IMG/VR virus record: IMGVR_UViG_3300007513_001761
Location: 49,249-113,248 of that record
Reading direction: 5' to 3' (one strand)
DNA from: a virus
DNA length: 64,000 bases
Part shown: in pieces, positions 24,293 to 32,821 of the stretch
Layout of the letters: the number at the start of each line of letters is the position of its first letter
Position numbering within the stretch: position 1 is the first letter of the stretch
Made by a program: the position numbers and the translations under genes
The notes under the pieces: model-generated
What the model saw: the letters and a program-made list of their open reading frames with translations, nothing else
Databases searched by the model: none
What the model was told of the DNA's origin: nothing

Positions 24293-26742
24293 GTTAAAAT
24301 GCCTCTTTCAATAAATAGTTCATATACTTCGTTAACTAAGCTCATATATAAATTTTCCTGCTGGTGGCGCTTTCTTTCACCCCGTGTAGATGGGGAGCGC
24401 GTAACTAAAGGGCGATCATCGTCCTCCTCGTCATCGGTAGGACCAAGCGCAGGACCACCAGCGCCAGCCACTGCACCGCCAGCCATACAACTCGTCTCTT
24501 CTAATTGTTCGCCGCCGGCGTCAATGCCAAGAACACCCAAAACAGCCGCCACATTATCGGCACTCCCTACAAAATCTTCTAGGAGTTTAGCCGCCACTGG
24601 CGTCAATACTTGTCGCCCCCCAACATCTTCGGTTTGGCCAAGTAAAAAGCGCATATCTGACGCATGGAATTGGCGAGGTTCTTTGCCTTTTTTAACGCTA
24701 GGCATATCTTCCTTTAAATCAGCGCTTTCTAAGACGTTCATATATTCGGGAGAATGTTCAACAGGATCTACAGCGCAATTTTCGACCGGCCGCACAACAA
24801 CGCCGTCCTTAGCATATTTAGATGCCATATTGAATCGCGATGGATCATCACCCTTGGAACAAACACCCAAGATGACCTCATCTCCCGGCTCCAGAGGACC
24901 CTCGTCTCCGATAAATTCATACATAGCTGTAATTGGAGACGCGTGGTCTGAAACCTCTACTTCAACATTGTCTCCCAAGTGTTGTGTCATGATTTCCCAG
25001 ATTTTACGTGAGTCTGCTGCGGTAATCTCTCGGCCGTTCGGCAAGCTACGGCTTGCATTGACCGGATTGGAGATTAATACCACTACTTTCCCGTCTGGAT
25101 GGGAGGAAATCTCTTGGGCATACTGTTCTACCATCCCAAGATGTCCGCTGTGAGGTGGCTTGAACGCACCAGGGACCAAAGCGATAACTTTAGTGCCAGC
25201 AGGCGCTTGAATTGGGTCGGCCGCGCTAGCGTCCACTTGTTCTAACTCGTTTACAAACTCTAATTCTACTGTTTCTTTAATCTCGTGATTAATGTAGGTG
25301 TAGACCGTGTTGTATATGGCTTCTTGAGCGTCTTCCTTGCGCACGATGTCTACTAATGGTACGCCGTTCATAATATCTGCATAAACGTGATTAGGGATAC
25401 GCTTGGGAGTATGATTGTTGGTGCGCATCTCGTTCAGCCACTCTTGAGCCGTTTTTGTAACATCTCGTGTTTTGGAAATCTTAATTGTGATTTGTTTCGA
25501 CATTCCTTCGTTCATTCCGGAGCGTCTTGCTCTTCCAATGATTTGATTGGCCATGGCAAACGCTCCTGTAAGTTTATAGACCTTTCCAGAGCCGGGGGGA
25601 TATTCAAAAACAACCCCTTCTAAGGTTGAGGCTACGTTTTCGACTTTTTTGAGCTTTGCTAACTGTTTATCAATCAACTCACCCATTTTAACATCGCCCT
25701 GGTCGGATAATGCTTGTAAATGTTCAATTGATTGTTGAAGCTCTTGTTGCATCCGCAAAATTTCTTTATCATGTTCTGAAACAAAGAAACTTTGAAGGCC
25801 ACGCAAGACTTCGATGGCAAAATCGCTAATTGCGACTTCTAAAGGTTGCAAAATCGAAGCTATTACCTTTTTAGAGTTGGTTTTAGTACCCAGCTTGGAA
25901 ACAACAGCTTTTAAGTCCGGAGAAAGCCCCTTTTTCAAAGAGGAGGCTTTAATTCCCTTTTTAGCTGCCTTTTCGGGATCAAAAAGGAGCATCATCATCG
26001 AATCAGTGATATCGTCGGGTAATCCTTCTTCTCTGGCAAATTGGCGAAGATATAGCTTTACGAGATCTTTCAATGTAGCATCTACACCGAGAGGACGAGC
26101 AAATTCACGGATCTGCTCCTCAACTTCCGCTAAAGCCGTACCATCGGCCAATCTTCGCAATTCTACGATCTTGGGACCATTAATTGTCCACAATTCTTCC
26201 CCAACTGTTGCTTCAGCAGCATCAACCAGAGAAACTAGCTCATCAAAAGCTTCATCAGCCAGATCTTCGAGTCTTTTTTGCTCTTCTTTATCTTCTTTGC
26301 TTCCCACATACTTTAATCCATGCAAAACAACTTGAGGCGCCGCATAATGAATAATATTCGGATTTTCAGGATACATAATTTCCATATTTATGTACCTTTC
26401 CCCACCAGAAAAAAGATTCTGGAGGGTCTGTGGGTCTAGTCTTTTTAAAGCAGTTGTGAGCGCTCTGAAGCCGTTTGTAAAGGCAGACTCGGCGGGGTGG
26501 CCCCGCCATTTCTCGATATACTCTTCGGGAGTCATACCGCCTCGTTTGATGTCTGAGGAGTTGCGAGCGGTACGGATCAATCCCATAGAATCAACGGACA
26601 AAAACAAATTCTGCCCATCAACCTTTTCTGTAGTATTCTTTATGTCTGCGCGTGCTACCTTGCCGAGTACATCGATGATATCCTGAAAGGTGAGGTCCAA
26701 ATCTTCGGACAAGTGCGCCATATGTCCACCAAGTCCGCCCAT
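24289..26742 (-). CDS. Ligase-like nucleotidyltransferase fused to a NMNAT/cytidylyltransferase domain
   Basis: 817 aa. The N-terminal 430 residues carry the covalent nucleotidyltransferase motifs in order: TEKVDGQNLF (KxDG, lysine as AMP/GMP acceptor), YINMEIMYP, TLEGVVFEYP (EGVV, motif IV) and YKLTGAFAM (motif V). This fits an RNA ligase or related enzyme. A second catalytic domain from about 500 has VPGAFKPPHSGHLGMV (HxGH) and VVVLISNPVNASR, as in nicotinamide-nucleotide adenylyltransferases. Such a fusion could couple NAD metabolism with RNA end modification; that link is inference. The M at residue 8 is also a possible start. Confidence 0.72.
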   Translation of the reverse strand: MGGLGGHMAHLSEDLDLTFQDIIDVLGKVARADIKNTTEKVDGQNLFLSVDSMGLIRTARNSSDIKRGGMTPEEYIEKWRGHPAESAFTNGFRALTTALKRLDPQTLQNLFSGGERYINMEIMYPENPNIIHYAAPQVVLHGLKYVGSKEDKEEQKRLEDLADEAFDELVSLVDAAEATVGEELWTINGPKIVELRRLADGTALAEVEEQIREFARPLGVDATLKDLVKLYLRQFAREEGLPDDITDSMMMLLFDPEKAAKKGIKASSLKKGLSPDLKAVVSKLGTKTNSKKVIASILQPLEVAISDFAIEVLRGLQSFFVSEHDKEILRMQQELQQSIEHLQALSDQGDVKMGELIDKQLAKLKKVENVASTLEGVVFEYPPGSGKVYKLTGAFAMANQIIGRARRSGMNEGMSKQITIKISKTRDVTKTAQEWLNEMRTNNHTPKRIPNHVYADIMNGVPLVDIVRKEDAQEAIYNTVYTYINHEIKETVELEFVNELEQVDASAADPIQAPAGTKVIALVPGAFKPPHSGHLGMVEQYAQEISSHPDGKVVVLISNPVNASRSLPNGREITAADSRKIWEIMTQHLGDNVEVEVSDHASPITAMYEFIGDEGPLEPGDEVILGVCSKGDDPSRFNMASKYAKDGVVVRPVENCAVDPVEHSPEYMNVLESADLKEDMPSVKKGKEPRQFHASDMRFLLGQTEDVGGRQVLTPVAAKLLEDFVGSADNVAAVLGVLGIDAGGEQLEETSCMAGGAVAGAGGPALGPTDDEEDDDRPLVTRSPSTRGERKRHQQENLYMSLVNEVYELFIERGILT

Positions 26743-27003
26743 TTAGATTTCCTCGTTTTCATTTAATGCTTCTTCAAGAATATTCAGCTTCTCTTCCAAT
26801 AAACTTACCCTATTCTGTAAACGACGAGAGTACTTCTTAATTTCAGAGAGATGCTGTTTTGCAAGCGTAATTCTACGCTGTTCGGCCATTGATTTTGGCT
26901 TCAAATTGCTGATAATCTCCTGCAAGCCCTGAATATACGTAAAAACGTTTTGTTCAAGGTCTTCATTTAGGAGGTACTTTCGCCAGTTACCATCCAGGGA
27001 CAT
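26743..27003 (-). CDS. Small coiled-coil protein with capsid-targeting-like leader
   Basis: 86 aa. N-terminus MSLDGNWRKYLLNEDLEQ matches the W..YL.E leader found on several larger proteins here. The rest (residues 22-80) is a long amphipathic coiled coil with heptads of L/I. It may be an internal virion or prohead-core protein. It lies directly above the 817-aa gene. Confidence 0.55.
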   Translation of the reverse strand: MSLDGNWRKYLLNEDLEQNVFTYIQGLQEIISNLKPKSMAEQRRITLAKQHLSEIKKYSRRLQNRVSLLEEKLNILEEALNENEEI

Positions 27004-27006
27004 GAT

Positions 27007-28125
27007 TTATTTGTCCTGGCTAGTTTTAGCTGCAATTGCCTTTTTGAGGGCTTCACGAACCATCGCACGAATTTGGGCTTCATTGGCGCGCCTTCCTCGA
27101 TCTTTCGGCATTCGTGTCGCGTTTTCTGGTCTATCTGCCAGACCGCCTTCTTCAAGTTCGTCGCCATCCCCACAATCGCCATTCTCGCCTTCTTCCAAGC
27201 TTTCGTGGTCTTCATCATAATCACGATCACCCTCTAGGGCTTCAAGGTGATGACGAATCGCCTTGATGTGATCTTCATCACTCATAGCGTTGTCAGAATA
27301 GTGTCTGCCTTCTTCCGCACCGGAATCTTCGCTGAGCTTGACTTCGTTTGTTTCCTCTGTCTCCTCTGTCTCACCTGTTTTATAGTGCTCATGTCCCCCC
27401 GGACCCGGAACTTCGCCAGCCTTGTGACCGACAGGGTGCTCAGCACTCTTGCCTCGGCGTTTAAATTCGTGCTTGCCGCGTTTCCATTTGCTACCTTCTT
27501 CTTCCTCAAGCTCGACTTCTTCTTTTGTGACGTTGCCTTCTTCTTCGCGCTCTGTTGGCTTGTCTTTTTCTTTTGCGCCGGGTTCAAGGGTGCCCCCTGG
27601 CCCAATTTCTTCATTCAGGTGGTCTAGATTAAAGCTAAACCCCCACTGTTCTGTTAGGAGAGTTTTAATCTCTTTATTTTTCCAATCTTTTGTAGACATC
27701 GTTTTGTTAACTCCTTTATTTAGATGTTCAAAGTAAATAGTGCTCTTGATACTGTCTTCCCAGTCTCGAAAGCACAAATTTCCCATTTCATATGCTTCAC
27801 TTTCCATATTTCTTAAATGATCGTTGTTTTGGGCGTAACCTTCGCCCATTTCGTTTTCGCCCACCTCATCGAACTGGCCATTGCAATTTTGTGTATGATG
27901 TACCAATTCGTGCGATAATGACCGCATAATATCCTTTGGATGTCGATCTTGGACGTAAATAGTTACTGATTTGGCTCCTGGATCGTAATAAGCGGTCTTT
28001 CCAAGCGGATTTTTCGCATTTTCGGCGTCATTACGCAAAAAAAGCCTTGGCGGGTCCTTAAAACCCATCTTTTCTTGCGCAAAAGGCATAAATTGCTTGA
28101 TTAGCGGTTTCAAAACGTCAATCAT
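27007..28125 (-). CDS. Metallopeptidase-like protein with acidic repetitive tail
   Basis: 372 aa. N-terminal domain (1-140) contains MRSLSHELVHHTQN (HExxH, zinc binding) and a downstream MESEAYEMG that could supply a third ligand. From about 170 onward it is low complexity, rich in E, G, K and H (EEEGSKWKRGKHEFKRR), ending in a basic helix (IRAMVREALKKAIAAK). Similar HELVHH proteins occur in marine phages. The tail suggests a virion-associated or core protein. Confidence 0.65.
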   Translation of the reverse strand: MIDVLKPLIKQFMPFAQEKMGFKDPPRLFLRNDAENAKNPLGKTAYYDPGAKSVTIYVQDRHPKDIMRSLSHELVHHTQNCNGQFDEVGENEMGEGYAQNNDHLRNMESEAYEMGNLCFRDWEDSIKSTIYFEHLNKGVNKTMSTKDWKNKEIKTLLTEQWGFSFNLDHLNEEIGPGGTLEPGAKEKDKPTEREEEGNVTKEEVELEEEEGSKWKRGKHEFKRRGKSAEHPVGHKAGEVPGPGGHEHYKTGETEETEETNEVKLSEDSGAEEGRHYSDNAMSDEDHIKAIRHHLEALEGDRDYDEDHESLEEGENGDCGDGDELEEGGLADRPENATRMPKDRGRRANEAQIRAMVREALKKAIAAKTSQDK

Positions 28126-28477
28126 CGTCTAAAAATACCTCTTTTTGATCTTGAGAGTACCAAATATATTCTAAATAGTTTCCAAACGGGTCTTTTACAT
28201 AAATACCTACAGTTCCATCTCGATGGTGCACCGCATCGCCCTTATCCTGCGGTAAATCGCAAAAATTCTCAACTAAAATCCCAAAATGAGGGTGAGCGTA
28301 GTGTTTTTTGTCTACCAGGGCAATATTTGTGTTTTCTATTTGCAATCTAATGTACTTTTCGTCTCGAAAGGTTACTTTTCCGCTCAAGTGTGCGGTATAC
28401 CACTCCTCGGCCACCTCTAAATCATCTACTAAGACGGCTATGTGATCAACTTTGGACTTCATTTGACAACTCTTCAC
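28118..28477 (-). CDS. VOC/glyoxalase-fold protein
   Basis: 119 aa. KVDHIAVLVDDLEVAEEWY is the first beta-alpha-beta of the vicinal oxygen chelate fold with a metal-binding histidine; AHPHFGILVENF and GIYVKDPFGNYLEYI give the later H and E ligands. It is a single domain that probably dimerises as glyoxalase or dioxygenase-type enzymes do. Starts at 28477 or 28462 (MKSKVDH) are possible. Confidence 0.82.
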   Translation of the reverse strand: MKSCQMKSKVDHIAVLVDDLEVAEEWYTAHLSGKVTFRDEKYIRLQIENTNIALVDKKHYAHPHFGILVENFCDLPQDKGDAVHHRDGTVGIYVKDPFGNYLEYIWYSQDQKEVFLDDD

Positions 28478-28727
28478 GTTTTGAGGGGGATACTAATCGT
28501 AAACTAAGGGTAAAGAACTCGATTTCCCGACCACCATGCCCCTGCAGGGGTATAACACGAGAAACTGACACCAATCGATTGGATTTAATTTCGTTTTTAA
28601 TGTCGATAATGATGCCATAATGTACTTTCCAGTCGTTTTCTTCTTCATTCCACTTGGACCACTCCACGATATCTCCGACTGACAACTCTCGGGCTAATAA
28701 TTCTCCAAATTTTAATGATTCATCCAT
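28446..28727 (-). CDS. Small GDIV-type protein
   Basis: 93 aa. Core LSVGDIVEWSKWNEEE, WKVHYGIIIDIKN and VSRVIPLQG gives the same strand order (GD-V...GIII) as the GDLV proteins in the second half. It overlaps both neighbours (32 nt and 8 nt). No function assigned. Confidence 0.6.
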   Translation of the reverse strand: MDESLKFGELLARELSVGDIVEWSKWNEEENDWKVHYGIIIDIKNEIKSNRLVSVSRVIPLQGHGGREIEFFTLSLRLVSPSKREELSNEVQS

Positions 28728-28938
28728 TGTAGGCGACCATCCAGGCGCACTTTCCCTTAGATAAAAGGCTTTTCATGCAGTCAATGGCAGCGCTTTGGTC
28801 CTCAAAAGGGCCGTCTGTCATTAAAGTTACACTTTCCTCAGTATAAAAGTATACCAAATAGATTTTGGCTTGAAAGGTTTTGGTTTTATCATGAAAAATA
28901 AAACGTCTTTTGCTTCTTCTACGAACATTTTTACCCAT
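28720..28938 (-). CDS. Small basic protein
   Basis: 72 aa. Opens with a basic run (KNVRRRSKRRF) followed by beta strands and a helix (FEDQSAAIDCMKSLL). Preceded by a TATAAATA box. Unknown function. Confidence 0.55.
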   Translation of the reverse strand: MGKNVRRRSKRRFIFHDKTKTFQAKIYLVYFYTEESVTLMTDGPFEDQSAAIDCMKSLLSKGKCAWMVAYNG

Positions 28939-28960
28939 TACGTAGAATAATTAGATTTTT

Positions 28961-28968
28961 TATTTATA
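28961..28968 (-). promoter_or_regulatory. T4-late-like TATAAATA box
   Basis: Minus-strand TATAAATA about 22 nt before the 72-aa gene, where a late promoter -10 would be. It sits over the stop codon of the 49-aa membrane protein. Confidence 0.4.
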
Positions 28969-29113
28969 AATACCTAGAATTCTTTGCTTGAGTGGCCAAA
29001 AGTGCTGCTAACAGAGTAATGGCAGTAAATTCAAACCCCCACACTCCATAAGAAACCCAACATAACACCATTATTGCAAGAACTTTCCAAAACAGATTAA
29101 ATTCAAATAACAT
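28964..29113 (-). CDS. Small membrane protein, 49 aa
   Basis: MLFEFNLFWKVLAIMVLCW and a second hydrophobic stretch (FTAITLLAALLA) predict two transmembrane helices. Its ATG overlaps the upstream stop as TAATG, the coupling used throughout this genome, which supports it despite the size. Confidence 0.55.
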   Translation of the reverse strand: MLFEFNLFWKVLAIMVLCWVSYGVWGFEFTAITLLAALLATQAKNSRYL

Positions 29114-29403
29114 TAGTTATATCCAACACGGATTATTTCCGATTCTTCAATGAGTATCACCTCACCATTAATAGTATAAACCATTATTCTATCTAGTTCA
29201 TCTTTTTTTTCATCTAAGACATAACATACTACACCTCGCGCAATCATTGCAACGTTTCTTTGGGTAATATCATAACATCCGATGTATCCGGAACCTTTAA
29301 TAAGCACTGTGGGTAATAGATCTCCATGATCTTCCGGTAAATTGCCGGTAATCTGTTTAATTATCTTTTTCAGTAACGTTTTATTTAAGGTATGCGTACT
29401 CAT
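29113..29403 (-). CDS. Small protein of unknown function
   Basis: 96 aa. A helical N-terminus (LNKTLLKKIIKQIT) precedes a beta-rich C-terminal half (MIARGVVCYVLDEKK, INGEVILIEESEII) compatible with a small barrel. It is coupled to the 49-aa membrane protein by a one-base overlap. Confidence 0.6.
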   Translation of the reverse strand: MSTHTLNKTLLKKIIKQITGNLPEDHGDLLPTVLIKGSGYIGCYDITQRNVAMIARGVVCYVLDEKKDELDRIMVYTINGEVILIEESEIIRVGYN

Positions 29404-29496
29404 ATTGTAACTAGAGATGCAAAAGCTTAAAAAAAGTTACAAATATCGCTACTATTCTTGCCATCAAACCAATAATTCAAGATTTTGAAATTTATT

Positions 29497-29835
29497 TTAG
29501 AACATTTCCGAATATGCCATCATCGCGGCCATTAAAAACTGAACAACAGCAAAAACTGTCACGGCACGCGTTTTAAAGATCTTCAATTCTTCAATTTCAT
29601 CGAGGGCGCCCTTAAGTTGCGTCGGAGAAGCAACCTCATCTAGTTTTTCTTTCCAAGTTTTGAGATCTTGAACGCGATCTTCTTTTGCTTTCATCTCTGT
29701 TAATTGGTTTTTTACATCTTGTAATTCAGTTCGAAGTCCTTCGATTCCCGTGGTCAAAGTTTCAAGTTGTTGAATTACTAATTTAGAGTAAGTTTCCCAC
29801 CCGTTTGTGTCCGTCATTGTAAAATCCTCCGACAT
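29497..29835 (-). CDS. Coiled-coil protein with C-terminal membrane anchor
   Basis: 112 aa. Residues 14-80 form a heptad-rich coiled coil (LETLTTGIEGLRTELQDVK). The last 24 residues are a hydrophobic helix (VTVFAVVQFLMAAMMAY). The architecture resembles spanin or holin-accessory proteins, but no lysis gene is identified nearby. Confidence 0.6.
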   Translation of the reverse strand: MSEDFTMTDTNGWETYSKLVIQQLETLTTGIEGLRTELQDVKNQLTEMKAKEDRVQDLKTWKEKLDEVASPTQLKGALDEIEELKIFKTRAVTVFAVVQFLMAAMMAYSEMF

Positions 29836-29870
29836 TTTTAAATAGTCAATTAATGGAGAACAATTTAAGA

Positions 29871-30458
29871 TTAATCGTCGCGGACGTAGTTTTCATCGAT
29901 ATCGTCGGCGTATCTCACCTTTCTTGCTCTAATTTTGAGGTCGGGAAAAACATCTTTTAGTTCTTCGACGGCTGCAACGTTCTTACCCGAGTCATCAAAG
30001 AACAAAACGTCTGTCGCACCCATCTGGATACGATCATGGATCCATGACGATTTAGCATGCGGATCCGAGTCGCCTAAAAGCTCGAATGTGATCTTCGACG
30101 TATCAAAACCTATACCCTCTAAGTAATCTCGGATAGGTTCCTCTGCCTCGGGCGCCCTCGCAGTTAAGATCGCAATTTCGCGACCTTCTGTGCCCGCATT
30201 GATAGCGTTCCTTAAGATATTTGTGATTTGCTTGATTTCTCGTGGATTAATGACTTGATCAAATTCAGTAAAATCATATACATAATCTTGGCGTGGTTCA
30301 TGAGTTGCATATTCAGCCGGCGTCATTTCCAAATTTTCTCCGGCGTCTGTTGTGATATGAATCTTGGAATCAGACTTGGCCAGAGTATCATCAAAATCAA
30401 AAACGCGAAGTTTGGATTCGCGTAAATACTCTCGCCAATTTTCAAGTAGGAGTTTCAT
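29871..30458 (-). CDS. HAD hydrolase with capsid-targeting-like leader
   Basis: 195 aa from ATG at 30458, giving MKLLLENWREYLRES; a longer frame to 30581 runs through the upstream gene. HAD motif I is VFDFDDTLAKSD, motif II AILTARAPE, and motif IV FFDDSGKN, so an active phosphatase, perhaps like the phosphatase half of T4 polynucleotide kinase. The leader is nearly identical at DNA level (31 nt) to those at 31461-31491 and 32141-32171, which suggests delivery into the capsid. Confidence 0.78.
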   Translation of the reverse strand: MKLLLENWREYLRESKLRVFDFDDTLAKSDSKIHITTDAGENLEMTPAEYATHEPRQDYVYDFTEFDQVINPREIKQITNILRNAINAGTEGREIAILTARAPEAEEPIRDYLEGIGFDTSKITFELLGDSDPHAKSSWIHDRIQMGATDVLFFDDSGKNVAAVEELKDVFPDLKIRARKVRYADDIDENYVRDD

Positions 30459-30462
30459 TATA

Positions 30463-31491
30463 CTAATTTGTAGGACCCTTCGAATGAGTAGTGGCAGTCG
30501 CATAAACAGGCTTGTCGGCACCCCCCGTGAGGTTCCATTTCCCCCAACCGACCTCCTCGCCCTCGGCATTAAAATATGCAACCTCGGCTGAGATTTCGGT
30601 TGTGCCCAAAGCCTTTGCGAGAGCCTGTTGTGCAGTATCTGTTGCTATCTGGCCCCCGTTTGCGCCTAATTCGGCTAGCCCAGGAATGGTTATAGTAATT
30701 GATGACTGGCCAGCAGCGGTTTTTGTCAATTTGTCGATTTCAAGATCTGCAATTTCACTTGTGCTGGCAGTATCCAAAGTACCTTCAGCACCATCGGTTG
30801 CTTGGGTTATATCCAATCCCAATGTTTCTTTAGCATTATCGGCCGCTTGTGCTATTTTTTGTAATCCCACATCAGCAGATTGGTTCAAAGTATTAGCAAC
30901 TTGCCCAAGTTTTTGTTTCCACTGTGGTACCACCTTTTCTGCAGTTTCTGGTGTAAAATCTTGGGACACCTGTGCCACTCCGTCTGCAACCTCCGGGTCA
31001 ATCGTCGACAGCGCGCTGGCGAGATCCGGCAATCCTTCGGGACTCCCACCGCTGGCCATGGCTTGAGACATCGCTGTTGTGGCGGCAGCAAGAGCTAGTC
31101 CCCTTAGTGTGAATTTAATGGCTTTTGCAATTGCTGGATTCTGCTTCTCGAATGCCTTAAGTTTCTTCATAACATTGATTACAGGACCAACTGCCTTACC
31201 TTTCAGTTTTTGAAGGGCCATATACGCTTGGGTTGACGCTTTTATAATAGAATCGTCAATTGCTGAATCTGTTGTTTGTTCTTTGAGGTTTGCAAACATA
31301 TAATCGATTGATTGTTCCCAGCTTTCTAAAAATCTGATTGTGTCTTCATTCGATTCGGATAGTGTGTTGATCGCCTCGTAGAATGATGTTTTGGATACAT
31401 CATTGGCTTCAAAAAGATACAAACTTCCGTAAATATCCGACACTTGTTCCTGCAAGAGATACTTTCGCCAATTTTCAAGTAGGAGTTTCAT
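30463..31491 (-). CDS. Leader-tagged protein of unknown function
   Basis: 342 aa. Leader MKLLLENWRKYLLQEQ, then helices, a hydrophobic stretch (FTLRGLALAAATTAM, about 125-145), an alanine/threonine-rich middle and a C-terminal beta-rich part (VAYFNAEGEEVGWGKW). No catalytic motif found. A packaged, membrane-active or structural protein is possible. Confidence 0.65.
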   Translation of the reverse strand: MKLLLENWRKYLLQEQVSDIYGSLYLFEANDVSKTSFYEAINTLSESNEDTIRFLESWEQSIDYMFANLKEQTTDSAIDDSIIKASTQAYMALQKLKGKAVGPVINVMKKLKAFEKQNPAIAKAIKFTLRGLALAAATTAMSQAMASGGSPEGLPDLASALSTIDPEVADGVAQVSQDFTPETAEKVVPQWKQKLGQVANTLNQSADVGLQKIAQAADNAKETLGLDITQATDGAEGTLDTASTSEIADLEIDKLTKTAAGQSSITITIPGLAELGANGGQIATDTAQQALAKALGTTEISAEVAYFNAEGEEVGWGKWNLTGGADKPVYATATTHSKGPTN

Positions 31492-32171
31492 AATTTATTC
31501 TCCATAGGAGTTAAAACTTTTGGGTTTACCACAAAAACTTGTTCATATCCCTGATGAAAATCTTTTTTATTCCAAACAATATCATATTCCAACTCACGAA
31601 CTCTATTAATTTGTTCCTCATTATATCCAATCGAATCCATAGAAATCATAGCAACAGGCCCTATACTGAATTTTAAATCACTTAAATCCATCCATTTAGC
31701 GCCTTGAGAGATTTTAAAAGAGTTTAACTCTCCATGCATTGACGATAAATTCTTGTTTGCTGAGAGATATAAGGGAGTTAAATCTCCTTCTATCTTTCCA
31801 CCATGATACCAAGTTTCTTGGTTTTCATTTATAGTCCTCACTAATTCAGGATTCAACACAACAATCGAGGGTTCTTCTCCGTTGGGTTCTATAACTTTAA
31901 CAATATCATATCCTTTAAACATTTCTTGTGGCTGCCAAATTTCTTGAAACTCTTGCCACCAAAAAACCTTGGGATAAACATTTGCTTGAGACAAATCAAT
32001 TTCAACTTCAGATACTTGCCCATCTTTATGTTGTGCTGCATATTTTTCAGCATATGTTTTATCTTTTGAATAGAACGTTCCAATGCGAGTAGGTAAGAAG
32101 TCCTTACCGCCTCCGTGATAATATACTTCCTCTTTCAAATACTCTCGCCAATTTTCAAGTATAAGTTTCAT
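31488..32171 (-). CDS. Possible ADP-ribosyltransferase with capsid-targeting-like leader
   Basis: 227 aa from ATG at 32171 (MKLILENWREYLKEE). Directly after the leader, VYYHGGGKDFLP and FYSKDKTYAEKYAAQ, then VSEVEIDLSQANVYP, resemble the H-Y-(E/Q) layout of ART-fold toxins: YHG, a tyrosine-rich helix, and a later acidic strand. A second WYHGGKIEGD.TPLYLSANK repeat starts at about residue 123. T4 Alt is an injected ADP-ribosyltransferase with a capsid-targeting leader, so the analogy is strong, but the assignment needs a structure search. Confidence 0.5.
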   Translation of the reverse strand: MKLILENWREYLKEEVYYHGGGKDFLPTRIGTFYSKDKTYAEKYAAQHKDGQVSEVEIDLSQANVYPKVFWWQEFQEIWQPQEMFKGYDIVKVIEPNGEEPSIVVLNPELVRTINENQETWYHGGKIEGDLTPLYLSANKNLSSMHGELNSFKISQGAKWMDLSDLKFSIGPVAMISMDSIGYNEEQINRVRELEYDIVWNKKDFHQGYEQVFVVNPKVLTPMENKL

Positions 32172-32692
32172 TTCTTCAGCCCTTTTATATTGTGACCACC
32201 GCGCGCCCACTCTGAGTGCATGATGTGTCCTGTCTGATTATAGTCTCGCCAGCCCAGCGCATGACCAAGCTCGTGTTCCATAATTCTCTCCGAATCTCCC
32301 CAACCTGACATTATCTCTATTTTAGCTTTGAGGATTTGATTAGTATCCTTATGTACCCAGGTTCTTGTGATTGCTAAGTGTTCTGACATGTGAAAATCTT
32401 GACTCGCTAGATTAATTAGTATTTCTCCATACAAAACAATATCTTTGAGACAACTAAAATCATCAGAGTCAGCCACAATTACTTCTCCAATGGTGTATCC
32501 CAGCTTTCGCCAAAACTCGGCCGCTTGTTCTACTCGTGCAGGCTTAACCGGCGCACCATCGCAGATGATGATCGTTGGCTCAACTTTCCATTCGGCGTTT
32601 TGAATCGGAGGTCCAAAAACGATTGAAGCCTCTTCCGGCGGTTGAGTACTGATCCCATACGAGAATACTAAAAACCACAACAGAGACTTCAT
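32168..32692 (-). CDS. Secreted matrixin-like metalloprotease
   Basis: 174 aa. A short N-terminal signal (MKSLLWFLVFSYGIS) is followed by a compact domain ending in MEHELGHALGWRDYNQTGHIMH: HExxHxxGxxD with a Met-turn (HIMH), the metzincin hallmark. The third ligand is aspartate as in snapalysin-type enzymes. It probably acts outside the cytoplasm or in the particle. Confidence 0.8.
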   Translation of the reverse strand: MKSLLWFLVFSYGISTQPPEEASIVFGPPIQNAEWKVEPTIIICDGAPVKPARVEQAAEFWRKLGYTIGEVIVADSDDFSCLKDIVLYGEILINLASQDFHMSEHLAITRTWVHKDTNQILKAKIEIMSGWGDSERIMEHELGHALGWRDYNQTGHIMHSEWARGGHNIKGLKK

Positions 32693-32704
32693 TCATTGAT
32701 ACTC

Positions 32705-32821
32705 CTAATCACCACCATAAGTGATCCAAAGTTCGATCACCTCTTCATACTCTGCGATGTCACTGGCTTTCAATTCTTCCAGCCCATCATCCAGATGTTT
32801 CGTCTTTTCTTCTGTTTCCAT
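32705..32821 (-). CDS. Small acidic protein, 38 aa
   Basis: METEEKTKHLDDGLEELK followed by an acidic helix and a short hydrophobic end (VIELWITYGGD). It starts inside the end of the thioesterase gene with GAGAGAACG upstream. Support is limited to the open frame and position. Confidence 0.4.
   Translation of the reverse strand: METEEKTKHLDDGLEELKASDIAEYEEVIELWITYGGD

Noticed and set aside
24299-25153. 284-aa plus-strand frame
   Set aside because: Complement of the 817-aa fusion gene, serine- and proline-rich without domain structure.
29404-29496. 17-codon frame MARIVAIFVTFFKLLHL between genes
   Set aside because: Too short, no ribosome-binding site or homologue; treated as leader sequence.
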